DNA of 64,000 nt from REEB95 sp963762425 (GCA_963762425.1 CAVXKY010000004.1:496001-560000); one strand, 5' to 3'; shown: positions 1 to 9,160, counted from the first letter of the stretch. Program-made: numbers and translations. The notes: generated from the letters alone by a model not told the origin.

Positions 1-944
1 TGGCGGCCATCGTATTCACCTCCGGCTCCACCGGCGCGCCGGTGCCGAACGCGAAACCGTGGGGCGCCCTGGTGGAAAGCGCGCTCGCCGCCGGAGCCGG
101 GCTCGGCGTCGCATCCCTGCCCGGCGCCGTATTGGTCGGCACGGTGCCGCCGCAACATATGTATGGTTTCGAGTCCACGGTGCTGCTGGCGTTGCAGCAC
201 GGCTTGGCGCTCCATGCCGGAAAGCCGTTCTATCCCGCGGATATCTACGCTTGTCTCGAAGCGTTGCCGCCGCCGCGCATGCTCGTCACCACGCCCGTCC
301 ATCTGCGCGCCTTGCTGGCGGATGAGACCGCGCCTGCCGCGGCCGAATTCGTGCTGTGCGCGACCGCGCCGCTCGCCCCGCAGCTTGCGGCCGCGGCCGA
401 GGCGCGGTTTGGCGCGCCGCTCTTTGAGATTTACGGCTGCTCCGAGGCGGGCCAGGTCGCCCAGCGCCGGACGGCGGCAAGCGCGGAGTGGCGCTGCTTC
501 CAGGGCATCACCTTGCGCCAGGACGATGCCGGCACCTGGGCCAGCGGCGTTCCGGTCCCGGCGGAAGTTCTGCTCAACGACGTGATCGAGCTGCGCGCTT
601 CCGACCGGTTCCTGCTGCATGGCCGCACCTCCGATCTGGTCAATATCGCGGGCAAGCGCACGTCGCTCGCCCATCTCAACTATCACCTGAATTCGATAGC
701 GGGCGTCCGCGACGGGGTGTTCGTGGCGCCGCCCGACGACCAAGGCGCGGTCGCGCGGCTCACCGCCTTTGTCGTGGCGCCCGGGCTGAAGCCTCAGGAG
801 ATCATCCGTGAATTGCGCCGCCGTATCGACGCGGCTTTCATTCCGCGCCCGCTGCATCTGGTCGAATCCCTGCCGCGCAATTCCACCGGCAAGCTGCCTC
901 AGGAGGCCATCGCGAAACTGGCCGCCGAATTCGCGGAACGTTAG
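1..944 (+). CDS. AMP-dependent acyl/aryl ligase, aryl-polyene type (ApeH-like), 5' partial
   Basis: The open frame runs in from before the window (first whole codon at base 3) and stops at 942-944. It shows the adenylate-forming core: the phosphate-binding loop FTSGSTGAP at the very start, IYGCSEAG (the YGxTE-type motif), a hinge LLHGRTSDLVNIAGKR and the C-terminal catalytic lysine in PRNSTGKL. The family adenylates a carboxylate and loads it on CoA or a carrier protein. In aryl-polyene clusters this step primes the aromatic starter. It lies directly upstream of a hotdog dehydratase, acyltransferase, LolA-like and MMPL genes in the same direction, which is the ApeH-I-J/L-M style order. A GTG at 42 is internal to the motif and is not the real start. 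Substrate is inferred from context only. Confidence 0.85.
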   Translation, partial: AAIVFTSGSTGAPVPNAKPWGALVESALAAGAGLGVASLPGAVLVGTVPPQHMYGFESTVLLALQHGLALHAGKPFYPADIYACLEALPPPRMLVTTPVHLRALLADETAPAAAEFVLCATAPLAPQLAAAAEARFGAPLFEIYGCSEAGQVAQRRTAASAEWRCFQGITLRQDDAGTWASGVPVPAEVLLNDVIELRASDRFLLHGRTSDLVNIAGKRTSLAHLNYHLNSIAGVRDGVFVAPPDDQGAVARLTAFVVAPGLKPQEIIRELRRRIDAAFIPRPLHLVESLPRNSTGKLPQEAIAKLAAEFAER

Positions 945-954
945 CCGGCTCCCA

Positions 955-1266
955 GTGTCTCATTCCGCCGAAATCAGCTTCGCCGCCGATCATCCCGCCG
1001 CCCAAGGCCATTTCCCGGGAAACCCGATCATTCCCGGCGCGGTCTTGCTGGACGAGGTCCTGGGCGCGATCGGCGCCTGGGCGGGAAGCGAAGCGGCTTT
1101 CTTCGAGATCCTGTCGGTCAAGTTTCTGCGGCCGGTGCGGCCGGGATCGCGTCTGACGCTGCGCTGGGACGACGGTGAGGGCGGCCAAGTCAAATTCCAA
1201 TGCCTTTTGGCGCCGGACCAGCCGGCCGCTTCCGGCACGCTCCGCCTGGGTCCCGCGCGCCGGTGA
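955..1266 (+). CDS. Hotdog-fold 3-hydroxyacyl-ACP dehydratase-like protein (ApeI-like)
   Basis: A 103-residue protein with the FabA/FabZ-type signature HFPGNPIIPGAVLLDEV near the N terminus, where the His is the catalytic residue of the hotdog dehydratases. It is shorter than FabZ (about 150 aa) but similar to the ApeI family of pigment clusters. The start is GTG at 955, 10 bases after the ligase stop; no ATG gives the complete motif without extending far into the ligase gene. Its stop overlaps the next GTG start (GGTGA), suggesting translational coupling. The expected role is dehydration of 3-hydroxyacyl-ACP during polyene chain elongation. Confidence 0.75.
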   Translation: MSHSAEISFAADHPAAQGHFPGNPIIPGAVLLDEVLGAIGAWAGSEAAFFEILSVKFLRPVRPGSRLTLRWDDGEGGQVKFQCLLAPDQPAASGTLRLGPARR

Positions 1267-2168
1267 GCAATCGGCGCCAAACCACGCCCGAGTGGATGGC
1301 ACGGCGCGAGCGCAGCGCCGCCGCCGTCATCAAGCTCATGGTCTGGATCGCGTTGCGGCTCGGCCGCGGCCCGGCGCGGCTGCTGCTTTATCCGATCTGC
1401 CTCTATTACCTGGTGTTCGCGCCCGAATCCCGCCGCGCCTCGCAGCTTTATCTGGCGAAGGTGCTCGAACGCCGGCCGCGTTTCACGGATTCGTTCCGTC
1501 ATTACCATGCCTTCGCCGCCTGCGCGCTGGACCGGATCTATCTGCTGAACGACCAGAAGGAAATTTTCGACCTGCGCATCGAGGGCGAGGAATTCGCCGA
1601 TGAATTGTCCGCGCGCGGCGAGGGCTGCCTGCTGGTGGGTGCGCATCTCGGCAGTTTCGAGGTGTTGCGCAGCCTGGGCGAGCGCAAGCCCGGGCTGCGC
1701 GTCGTTCTCGTCATGTATGAAGAGAACGCGCGCAAGATCAACGCGGCGCTCAACGCCATCAACCCGCGGCACGACGTCGAGATCATCCCGTTGGGGAGGC
1801 CCGATTCCATGCTCAAGATCGAGGAGACGATCGATCGTGGCTGCTTTGTCGGCATCCTCGCGGATCGCAGCCTCGGCGATGAAGGGCAGGCGCGCATTCC
1901 CTTTCTCGGCGAGAAGGCGGCGTTTCCGGTCGGTCCGTTCCGGATTGCCGCCATGCTGCGGCGCCCGATCGTCCTGATGTTCGCCCTCTACCGCGGCGGA
2001 AACCGCTACGACGTTCATTTCGAGCGTCTGACCGATTGGTCGGGGGTGCCGGCCCGCGGGCGCGACGAGGCGGCGCGGCAGGCCCTGGCCGCCTATGTGA
2101 AACGGCTCGAGCATTATTGCCGCGCGGCGCCTTATAACTGGTTCAATTTTTATGACTTCTGGAAATAA
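1263..2168 (+). CDS. Lysophospholipid/lauroyl-type acyltransferase (LPLAT family, HtrB/LpxL-like)
   Basis: About 301 residues starting at GTG 1263 inside the stop of the preceding gene; ATG 1296 is a possible later start. The motif AHLGSFEVLR (His128, Glu133) matches the HxxxxD/E catalytic dyad of LpxL/HtrB acyltransferases, followed by the ILADRS...IPFLG..A.FPVGPF region typical of the family. A hydrophobic segment lies around residues 22-50, consistent with inner-membrane association. In aryl-polyene clusters an acyltransferase of this family is thought to attach the polyene to its lipid or sugar carrier, so this is the likely role. The 3' end overlaps the LolA-like gene by 17 bases. Confidence 0.82.
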   Translation: MSNRRQTTPEWMARRERSAAAVIKLMVWIALRLGRGPARLLLYPICLYYLVFAPESRRASQLYLAKVLERRPRFTDSFRHYHAFAACALDRIYLLNDQKEIFDLRIEGEEFADELSARGEGCLLVGAHLGSFEVLRSLGERKPGLRVVLVMYEENARKINAALNAINPRHDVEIIPLGRPDSMLKIEETIDRGCFVGILADRSLGDEGQARIPFLGEKAAFPVGPFRIAAMLRRPIVLMFALYRGGNRYDVHFERLTDWSGVPARGRDEAARQALAAYVKRLEHYCRAAPYNWFNFYDFWK

Positions 2169-2790
2169 GCCCAAACGCCGCAACGCGGCGCTGATCCTGG
2201 CGTTGCTGTGCGTGGCCGGAGCCGCGTTTCCCGCATCGCCCGCGCGCGCCGGCAACACCGTCGAGCATCCCGGCTCCGGCGCCGCTCTGCAACAGATCAT
2301 GCTCGGGCTCCAATCGGTCAAGCAGTCGCGGGCGCGGTTCGTCGAGCGGAAATATCTGCACATGCTCAACCAGCCGCTCGAATCCTCGGGCACCCTGATC
2401 TATGCCGCGCCCGGCCATCTCGAGAAAAACACCGAACGGCCCAAGCCCGAAAGCCTGGTGGTCGACCGCGACAATCTCACCGTCACCGGCGGCCCCGACG
2501 GCCAAAGCCGCAGCCTGTCCTTGTCCGACAATCCCGAGATCGGCGCGATCGTCGAAAGCGTCCGCGCGACCTTGGCGGGTGATGACGAGAGCCTCAACCG
2601 CTTCTACGCGGTGCGATTGCAGGGCAGTCTTCCGGCCTGGACCCTGCTGCTCGAGCCGCGCGACCCCAAGGTTTTGGCGATGGTCAGCTCGATCCGCATC
2701 ACCGGGCGGAATAGCCGGATCGAGTCGGTCGAAACCTTCGAGGCCGGCGGCGACCGTTCGGTCATGACCGTCCTGCCGGACCACCCATGA
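2152..2790 (+). CDS. LolA-like outer-membrane lipoprotein carrier protein (ApeL-like)
   Basis: 212 residues with a clear signal peptide (basic start, hydrophobic core at about 13-27, cleavage likely after SPARA at 33). The mature part has the LolA pattern: QQIMLGLQSVKQSRARFVERKYL, then a strand rich in oxidised-substrate-like turns (GTLIYAAPGHLEKNT). LolA proteins ferry lipoproteins across the periplasm. The pigment-cluster versions sit next to MMPL exporters and are presumed to move the aryl-polyene lipid to the outer membrane. It overlaps both neighbours (17 bases with the acyltransferase, ATGA with the exporter), so it belongs to the same operon. Confidence 0.85.
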   Translation: MTSGNKPKRRNAALILALLCVAGAAFPASPARAGNTVEHPGSGAALQQIMLGLQSVKQSRARFVERKYLHMLNQPLESSGTLIYAAPGHLEKNTERPKPESLVVDRDNLTVTGGPDGQSRSLSLSDNPEIGAIVESVRATLAGDDESLNRFYAVRLQGSLPAWTLLLEPRDPKVLAMVSSIRITGRNSRIESVETFEAGGDRSVMTVLPDHP

Positions 2791-5150
2791 GCGGGAGAGG
2801 CCTTTGGCGCGTCGGCCTCTGGCTGGCGGGCGTGGCGGCCTGCGCCGCCATCGTCGGCACCGCCCGGTTCAGCGCCGATCTTTCCACGTTCCTGCCGCGC
2901 TCGCCCTCGGCGGCGCAGGAGATATTGGTGGAGCAATTGCGCGACGGCGTGGTGTCGCGCCTGATCCTGGTCGCGATCGAAGACGCGCCCCCATCCGTGC
3001 TGGCGCCGCTCAGCAAGACCATGGCCGCCCAATTGCGCACATATCCCGATTTCGTCTCGGTCAACAACGGCGACGATCAGAGCCTGGCGAAGGACCGCGA
3101 CTTCCTGTGGCGCAACCGCTACCTGCTCAGCCCCGATGTTTCGCCGGAGCATTTCACCCCGGCCGCGCTGCGCCGGGCGCTCGAGAACGACCTGCAGCTG
3201 CTGGGCTCGGCGGCGGGCGCGATGGTCAAAACCATGCTGCCGGAAGATCCGACCGGAGACATGCTGCGCGTGATCGGGCAATTCCAGGGGGGCGAGCATC
3301 CGGCCTCGCGCGACGGCGTCTGGTTCTCGCCGGATATCAGCCGCGCGCTGCTGGTGATCCAGACGAGCGCGCCGGGTTTCGACGCCGACGCCCAGCAACG
3401 CGATCTGCTTCTCATCGACGGCGCCCTGTTGGCGGCCAAGGCGGCGACGCCCGGATCGCAGGATGCGCGCCTGCTCGAGAGCGGCCCCGGCGTGTTCACG
3501 GTTCGCATCCGCGACCAGGTGAAAGAGGACGCGTTCCGGCTTTCGATTCTCGCGACGCTGGCGGTGGCGGGCCTGTTGTTACTGGTCTACCGCTCGCCCG
3601 TGATGCTGGTGCTGGCGCTTTTGCCGGTGGCGACCGGCGCGCTCGCCGGCATTGCCGCGGTCAGCCTCGGCTTCGGCTCGGTGCACGGCATCACGCTGGG
3701 TTTCGGCGTCACCTTGATCGGCGAAGCGGTCGATTACGCCATCTATCTCTTTACCCAAACCGCGCCCGGCCGCCCGCCGGAGGAGACGCTGCCACGCATC
3801 TGGCCGACCCTGCGCCTGGGCGTGCTGACGTCGGTGTGCGGCTTCAGCGCCATGCTGCTGTCCAGCTTCCGCGGCCTGGCGCAGTTGGGATTGTTTTCCA
3901 TCGTCGGCTTGATCGTCGCCGTCAGCGTCACCCGCTGGGTTCTGCCCGTCTTGCTGCGCCGGGATTTCGCCACCGTCCGCTCGACCCGGTTCGGTCCGGC
4001 GATCATGCGGCTGGTTTTGCGCGTGCGCGCCTTGCGTTACCCGCTGCTGATCCTGGTGCTGGCCGCCGCTTCCCTGCTGGCGTTCAGGCACGGCAATTTG
4101 TGGGACGATGAATTGTCGAGCCTGAGCCCGGTCTCGCAACAGGATCAGCTGCTCGACCGGCAATTGCGCAACGATCTGGGCGCGCCCGATGTGCGCTACA
4201 TGGCGGTCGTCAACGCCCCCGGCGAGCAGCAGGCGCTGGCGGCCAGCGAGACCCTGGGAACGTCGATTCAGCGGATGGAAGGGGAAGGCATTCTGGCGGG
4301 TTTCGATTCACCCGCGTTTTATCTGCCGAGCGAATCCACGCAACGCGCGCGCCAGGCCGCCATCCCCGCGGCTCCGGCCTTGCGCGCCAATCTCGATCAG
4401 GCGCTTTCCGGCCTGCCGTTCCGATCCCAAACCTTCGCGCCTTTCCTCGCCGACGCGGCGGAGGCCAAGAATCAGCCCCTGCTCGACCGCGACAGCCTGC
4501 GCGGCACCAATCTGGCGGCAAAGCTCGACGGGTTGCTGATCCGGCGTGGCGGGGACTGGACCGCCTTGCTGCCCTTGCGCGGGGTGGCCGATCCCGATCG
4601 CCTCAAGGCCGAAATCGCCTCCTCCGGCCAGGCCGGAATCCTGCTGCTCGATCTCAAGGGCGATTCCGACCGGCTCTACCAGAGCTATCGCCACCAGGCG
4701 ATGCTGCTGGCGCTGTTGGGCGCGCTGGCGATCGTCGCCCTGCTCTTCCTGAGCTTCCGTTCGCCGCGCCGCGTTTACGCGGTGGTGGCGCCGCTGGCCG
4801 CCGCGGTCGTCGTCACCGTCGCGCTGCTGGCCGCTTCCGGCGGCAGGCTTTCCATCTTCAACCTGGTCGGGCTTCTGCTGGTGGTGGGCGTCGGCTCCAA
4901 TTATGCGCTGTTCTTCGAACGGCGGGATGCCGGCGGGGAAGCCTCCGCGCGACTGCTTCGCGAACGCATCATCGTTTCGCTGATGCTCGCCAATCTTTGC
5001 ACCGTGATCGGCTTCGGCGTGCTCACATTTTCACGCATCCCCGTCCTGCACGGCATCGGCATGACGGTCGCCATCGGCGCGATACTGAGCCTGGTCTTTT
5101 CCGCCATCCTCTCTATGTCAAAGGACGACAGAGACCAAGCCGGGCCTTGA
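2787..5150 (+). CDS. MMPL/RND-type exporter of the pigment cluster (ApeM-like)
   Basis: 787 residues with RND/MMPL topology: one N-terminal membrane helix (about 8-26), a large periplasmic domain, a block of helices around 250-400 (e.g. LSILATLAVAGLLLLVY, GITLGFGVTLIGEAVDYAIYLF), a second periplasmic domain and a final helix block after about 630. The GEAVDYAIYL and VGVGSNYALFF stretches occupy the places of the conserved TM4 and TM10 acidic/polar relay; the second block has Asn/Tyr rather than Asp. MMPL exporters use the proton gradient to move lipids and pigments. ATGA overlap with the LolA-like gene implies coupling. The next gene follows after 71 bases. Confidence 0.88.
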   Translation: MSGRGLWRVGLWLAGVAACAAIVGTARFSADLSTFLPRSPSAAQEILVEQLRDGVVSRLILVAIEDAPPSVLAPLSKTMAAQLRTYPDFVSVNNGDDQSLAKDRDFLWRNRYLLSPDVSPEHFTPAALRRALENDLQLLGSAAGAMVKTMLPEDPTGDMLRVIGQFQGGEHPASRDGVWFSPDISRALLVIQTSAPGFDADAQQRDLLLIDGALLAAKAATPGSQDARLLESGPGVFTVRIRDQVKEDAFRLSILATLAVAGLLLLVYRSPVMLVLALLPVATGALAGIAAVSLGFGSVHGITLGFGVTLIGEAVDYAIYLFTQTAPGRPPEETLPRIWPTLRLGVLTSVCGFSAMLLSSFRGLAQLGLFSIVGLIVAVSVTRWVLPVLLRRDFATVRSTRFGPAIMRLVLRVRALRYPLLILVLAAASLLAFRHGNLWDDELSSLSPVSQQDQLLDRQLRNDLGAPDVRYMAVVNAPGEQQALAASETLGTSIQRMEGEGILAGFDSPAFYLPSESTQRARQAAIPAAPALRANLDQALSGLPFRSQTFAPFLADAAEAKNQPLLDRDSLRGTNLAAKLDGLLIRRGGDWTALLPLRGVADPDRLKAEIASSGQAGILLLDLKGDSDRLYQSYRHQAMLLALLGALAIVALLFLSFRSPRRVYAVVAPLAAAVVVTVALLAASGGRLSIFNLVGLLLVVGVGSNYALFFERRDAGGEASARLLRERIIVSLMLANLCTVIGFGVLTFSRIPVLHGIGMTVAIGAILSLVFSAILSMSKDDRDQAGP

Positions 5151-5221
5151 TTCCAGCCAAGCTCCTGTTCATTCCCGCGCGCGGCGGCTAAAATGCCGTC
5201 TCATCCTCGCGGACCATAAAA

Positions 5222-6403
5222 TTGCAACCACTCGTCCTCAGTAATTTTTCCATCGTCAGCAGCCTGGGAGACGGGCTCGATGCGACCTTGGACGCCTTGC
5301 GCACCGGCAGGATCGGCCTGGCGCCGTGCCGGTTCGAAACCGTCAAGCTGCCCACCTATGTCGGCGAGGTCCCCGGCCTCGACGATCCCGCGAACCTTGC
5401 CGCGGCCGCGTGCCGCAACAGCCGCGTCGCCCGGCGCGCGCTCGAACAAGAGGGGTTCGCGCGCGCCGTGGCGGCGGCGCGGGAGAAATACGGGCCGGAT
5501 CGTATCGGCGTCTTCGTCGGAACCAGCACGTCGGGAATTCTCGAAACCGAACTGGCCTATCGCCAGCGCAACAGCGCGACCGGCAGGCTCCCCGCCTCGT
5601 ACGACTACGCCAAATCGCACAATACGTTTTCCGTCGCCGGTTTCGTGGCCGAGCATCTCGAGATCGACGGGCCGGCCGTGGCGTTGTCTTCCGCTTGCGC
5701 CACCACCGCCAAGGTCTTCGGCGCGGCATCGCGCATGATTGCGTCGGGGCTGTGCGACGCCGCCATCGTCGGCGGCGCCGATTCGCTGTGTCTGACCACT
5801 CTCTATGGGTTTCACTCGCTCAACCTGCTCTCCACACAGCCTTGCCGCCCGTTCGATCGGGCGCGCGACGGCATCTCGATCGGCGAAGGGGCGGGTTTCG
5901 CGCTGCTCGAAAAACCGGCCGGGGACAACGCGGAGGACGCGGTGATTCTGCTGGGCGTGGGCGAGAGCAACGACGCGCATCACATGTCGACGCCCCATCC
6001 CGAAGGCGTCGGCGCGCGCCTGGCGATGGAACGCGCGCTCGTCTCGGCCAATCTCGCGCCGAAGGATATCGACTACATCAACCTGCACGGCACGGCCACC
6101 AAGCCCGGCGACGTTTCCGAGGATATCGCGGTGACCGGCCTGTTCGGCACGGACACGCCGTGCAGTTCGACCAAGGGGCAAACCGGACATGCCCTTGGCG
6201 CCGCCGGCATCATCGAGGCGATCATCTCCAGCTTGAGCATCCGGCACGGCCTGTTGCCCGGCTCGCCGAACACGCAAGACCTGGATACGAGCCTGCGCAG
6301 CCGCTACATCGTCAAGAGCCAGAAGGCGCGGGTCGATCGCGTGATGAGCAATTCCTTCGGCTTCGGCGGCATCAATTGCAGCCTGATCTTGGGTCGCGCA
6401 TGA
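5222..6403 (+). CDS. Beta-ketoacyl-ACP synthase (FabF/ApeO-like)
   Basis: 393 residues covering a complete ketosynthase: active-site Cys159 in SSACATTAK, His289 in NLHGTATKPGD, and Lys318/His323 in STKGQTGHALGAAG. It should carry out decarboxylative chain elongation of the polyene. The start must be TTG at 5222: an in-frame stop lies at 5189-5191 and no ATG or GTG falls between it and the first conserved residues. No strong ribosome-binding site is visible, so expression may rely on read-on from the MMPL gene 71 bases upstream. The 3' end overlaps the next ketosynthase-like gene by ATGA. Confidence 0.9.
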   Translation: MQPLVLSNFSIVSSLGDGLDATLDALRTGRIGLAPCRFETVKLPTYVGEVPGLDDPANLAAAACRNSRVARRALEQEGFARAVAAAREKYGPDRIGVFVGTSTSGILETELAYRQRNSATGRLPASYDYAKSHNTFSVAGFVAEHLEIDGPAVALSSACATTAKVFGAASRMIASGLCDAAIVGGADSLCLTTLYGFHSLNLLSTQPCRPFDRARDGISIGEGAGFALLEKPAGDNAEDAVILLGVGESNDAHHMSTPHPEGVGARLAMERALVSANLAPKDIDYINLHGTATKPGDVSEDIAVTGLFGTDTPCSSTKGQTGHALGAAGIIEAIISSLSIRHGLLPGSPNTQDLDTSLRSRYIVKSQKARVDRVMSNSFGFGGINCSLILGRA

Positions 6404-7230
6404 CGATCGAGGCTTATATAGAAGGCGTGGGGCTTTGCGGTCCCGGCCTGCCGGGCTGGGAGTCGAGCTGCGCCATCCTGGCGGGCGTTCGGCCTTACGT
6501 GTCCGCGCCGGCCGTGGTGCCGCCTTCGGCCTTGTTGCCGGCGAATGAACAGCGCCGCATGGTCTCGACCGTCAAGCTGGCGATGGCGGTCGGCAGCGAA
6601 GCCATTTTTCACGCCGGACGGGACGCCGCGGTCACGCCCACGGTGTTCACCTCGTCGAGCGGCGACGGCGATACCGTCCACCAGATTCTCGAAGCGCTGA
6701 CGACGCCGGAACGCGAAGTATCGCCGACGCGTTTCCATAATTCGGTCCACAATGCGCCGGCGGGCTACTGGAGCATCGCCACCCGCTCGCGCGAACCGAC
6801 CACGACGCTATGCGCTTACGATGCGAGCTTCGCCGCGGGATTGCTCGATGCCGTTGCGCAGGCGAGCGCCGAGGACCGGCCGATCGCGCTCATCGCCTAC
6901 GATCTGCCCTATCCCGAGCCGTTGAACACCGTGCGGCCGATCGTCTCGCCATTCGGCACCGCCTTGGTCTTGAGCCCGCGGGCCACCGATCATTCGCTGG
7001 CCCGGCTGACCATCGCGTTGCAACGCGCGGGAAGCGAACCCACGCCCATGCCCGACCCGGCATTGGAAAAACTGCGCCGCGGCAATCCCGCCGCGCGCAG
7101 CCTTCCGCTGCTGGCCGCGCTGGCGCGCCATGCGGCCGAAACGGTGGCCGTGGAATACATGGGGGCCAAGCGTCTCATGGTCGAGGTGACGCCCATCGAA
7201 TCCCAATCCCGCCTCGGCCGGTCGGCATGA
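6400..7230 (+). CDS. Ketosynthase-like chain-length-factor protein (ketoacyl-synt_2 family, ApeC-like)
   Basis: 276 residues resembling the short ketoacyl synthase N-terminal-like family that accompanies ketosynthases in aryl-polyene clusters. Landmarks are EGVGLCGPGLPGW at the N terminus, the FTSSSGDGDTVHQIL region and TTLCAYDASFAAGLL, where a true ketosynthase would have its nucleophile. The residue matching the catalytic cysteine appears to be Asp141 (Cys138 is offset by three), and the His/Lys motifs of the C-terminal half are absent. I therefore read it as a non-catalytic partner of the preceding enzyme, acting as a chain-length factor. It is joined by ATGA overlaps on both sides. Confidence 0.82.
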   Translation: MTIEAYIEGVGLCGPGLPGWESSCAILAGVRPYVSAPAVVPPSALLPANEQRRMVSTVKLAMAVGSEAIFHAGRDAAVTPTVFTSSSGDGDTVHQILEALTTPEREVSPTRFHNSVHNAPAGYWSIATRSREPTTTLCAYDASFAAGLLDAVAQASAEDRPIALIAYDLPYPEPLNTVRPIVSPFGTALVLSPRATDHSLARLTIALQRAGSEPTPMPDPALEKLRRGNPAARSLPLLAALARHAAETVAVEYMGAKRLMVEVTPIESQSRLGRSA

Positions 7231-7664
7231 TGATGGGCCCGGCTGAAATCGCCACGCTGATCCCGCATGAAGGAACCATGTCTCTCTTGGCCGAAATCCT
7301 GCGTTGGGATGCGAACGCGATACGCTGCGTGGCGTCCAGTCACCACAATCCGGCGAACCCGCTGCGCCGCGGCGGCCGGCTCCATGCCGTCTGCGGCATC
7401 GAATACGCCAGCCAGGCGATGGCGGCGCATGGCAGGCTGGCGGGCGGCATCGACCGGCGTCCACGCGGCGGCTACCTGGTCAGCGTGCGCGACGTGGTTT
7501 GTCATGTCGCTTATCTCGACGATCTCGCGGATGACATCGTCGTCGATGCCGAAAAGCTTTCCGGCGACGGGTTGAGCGTGATTTACAGTTTCAGACTGGG
7601 TAGTGGCGACCGCGAGCTGCTGCGCGGCCGCGCCGCCGTGGTGCTGGACGCGGATAAGGCATGA
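7227..7664 (+). CDS. 3-hydroxyacyl-ACP dehydratase, hotdog fold (ApeP-like)
   Basis: 145 residues. The N terminus has IATLIPHEGTMSLLAEI, the typical opening of the ApeP dehydratase family, followed by the hotdog helix HAVCGIEYASQAMAAHG. There are three consecutive ATG codons (7227, 7230, 7233); the first overlaps the preceding stop (ATGA). It is predicted to dehydrate the 3-hydroxy intermediate made by the following FabG-type reductase, together with the ApeI-like protein at 955. Two dehydratases per cluster is normal in this pathway. Confidence 0.83.
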   Translation: MMMGPAEIATLIPHEGTMSLLAEILRWDANAIRCVASSHHNPANPLRRGGRLHAVCGIEYASQAMAAHGRLAGGIDRRPRGGYLVSVRDVVCHVAYLDDLADDIVVDAEKLSGDGLSVIYSFRLGSGDRELLRGRAAVVLDADKA

Positions 7665-8380
7665 AACGCGCTCTGGTGACCGGCGGCAGCGGCGCGATCG
7701 GAGCGGCGATCTGCAAGAAACTCGGCGCCGAGGGGCACCATGTCCTGGTCCATGCGAATCATCGCCTCGCCCAGGCCGAGGCCATCGCGGCCGAGATAAC
7801 CGCCGCGGGCGGCAAGGCCGAGGCGGTCGCCTTCGACGTCGCCGATGCCGCCGCGTCGGGCGACGCGCTGGAACAGCTCCTGGAAGCGGGCGCCATTCAG
7901 ATCGTCGTCAACAACGCCGGCATTCACGATGACGCGGTCATGCCGGGCATGAGCCGCGAACAATGGGCGCGGGTGATCGACGTTTCGCTCAACGGCTTCT
8001 TCAACGTCACGCAGCCTTTGTTGCTGCCCATGATCCGCACGCGCTGGGGACGCATCATCGCCATGTCGTCGATCGCGGGACAGATGGGCAATGCCGGCCA
8101 GGTCAATTATGCCGCCGCCAAGGCCGGTCTCCACGGCGCGACCCGATCGCTCGCGCGCGAGTTGGCCAGCCGCGGCGTCACCGTCAACGCCGTCGCCCCG
8201 GGCATCATCGCCTCGCCGATGTCGGACGCCGTTTTCAGCAAGGACATGATCGACCGGCTGGTGCCGATGAAACGCGCCGGCACGCCGCAAGAAGTCGCCG
8301 AGTTGGTCGCTTTTCTGACGTCCGACCGCGCCGCCTATATCTCCGGCCAGATCATCGGCATCAACGGCGCGACGATCTGA
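7661..8380 (+). CDS. 3-oxoacyl-ACP reductase, FabG-type SDR (ApeQ-like)
   Basis: 239 residues with all SDR landmarks: TGGSGAIG (7-14) for NADP binding, NNAG (84-87), catalytic Ser136/137, Tyr150 and Lys154 in NYAAAKAG. The C-terminal stretch YISGQIIGINGATI is typical of FabG. It reduces 3-oxoacyl-ACP in the polyene elongation cycle. It is the last forward gene of the pigment operon: ATGA overlap with the dehydratase upstream, and its last 20 bases overlap the convergent glycosyltransferase. Confidence 0.9.
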   Translation: MKRALVTGGSGAIGAAICKKLGAEGHHVLVHANHRLAQAEAIAAEITAAGGKAEAVAFDVADAAASGDALEQLLEAGAIQIVVNNAGIHDDAVMPGMSREQWARVIDVSLNGFFNVTQPLLLPMIRTRWGRIIAMSSIAGQMGNAGQVNYAAAKAGLHGATRSLARELASRGVTVNAVAPGIIASPMSDAVFSKDMIDRLVPMKRAGTPQEVAELVAFLTSDRAAYISGQIIGINGATI

Positions 8381-9128
8381 GCCGCCGCGGCAGCAGAACC
8401 GGCAGGCGCATCAGAAAGCCCAGCATCAGCCGCAGATGCATCCAGACGAGCAGGGCGTTGTCGCGCCAATAATGGAAATGCGATACGCCGCCTTCCTCGG
8501 GCCGGAAATATCGCACCGGCGCCGGAATATTGACGATCGGCAAGCCCCGCCAACACAGCCGCACCGCCGCCTCGGCCTCGAAATCGAAGCGCCGCATCCA
8601 CCGCACCCTTGCCATCACGGCGCAGAGCGGCGCAATCGGATAAACCCGGAAGCCGCACAGCGAATCGCCGATCCCGGTCCAGAGTGTTTCCAGATTGGCC
8701 CACCCATTGGAGACCCTGCGCCCGTAGACGCGCAGCCACGGCGCGCTGTCATCGAAGACCGGCAGGCCCAGGATCAGCGCATCGGGATTGCCTTGCGACG
8801 CCGCCATGAATTGCGGGATGGAAGATGCCGGATGCTGACCATCGGCGTCCATCGACAGCGCATGGGTAAATCCCGCGGCCAATGCCGCGCCGAGCCCGTG
8901 CCGCATCGCCGCGCCCTTGCCCTGGTTTCGCGCCAGGGTCAGTACCCGCAAGCCGGGATCGCCCGCCGCCATCCGCGAAAGCGCTTCCCCGGTGCCGTCG
9001 GTGCTGCCGTCCACCACGACCCAGACCGGCGCCCAATAACGCCTGGCCTCGCGGACCGTCTCGAACAGTCTCGCGCCCGTGTTGTAGCTGGGGATGAGAA
9101 CGAGATGCGTCGCGGAATCCGGGATCAT
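8361..9128 (-). CDS. Family 2 glycosyltransferase of the pigment cluster
   Basis: 255 residues with the GT-A fold marks of family 2: HLVLIPSYNTG at the start, VVVDGSTDGTGE (38-48), and the DxD metal site at Asp94-Ala-Asp96 (MDADGQHP). A basic C-terminal tail (LPRRLRSSRR) and the hydrophobic LLVWMHLRLMLGFLMRLPVLL suggest membrane contact, as in dolichol-phosphate-mannose-synthase-like enzymes. Glycosyltransferases occur in aryl-polyene and xanthomonadin clusters, where they probably glycosylate the lipid carrier; the donor sugar is unknown. It is transcribed towards the forward operon and lies 32 bases downstream of the halogenase-type gene. Confidence 0.85.
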   Translation of the reverse strand: MIPDSATHLVLIPSYNTGARLFETVREARRYWAPVWVVVDGSTDGTGEALSRMAAGDPGLRVLTLARNQGKGAAMRHGLGAALAAGFTHALSMDADGQHPASSIPQFMAASQGNPDALILGLPVFDDSAPWLRVYGRRVSNGWANLETLWTGIGDSLCGFRVYPIAPLCAVMARVRWMRRFDFEAEAAVRLCWRGLPIVNIPAPVRYFRPEEGGVSHFHYWRDNALLVWMHLRLMLGFLMRLPVLLPRRLRSSRR

Positions 9129-9160
9129 GCCGGGAACGTCGCGCGTCTCATGCAGGGTCT

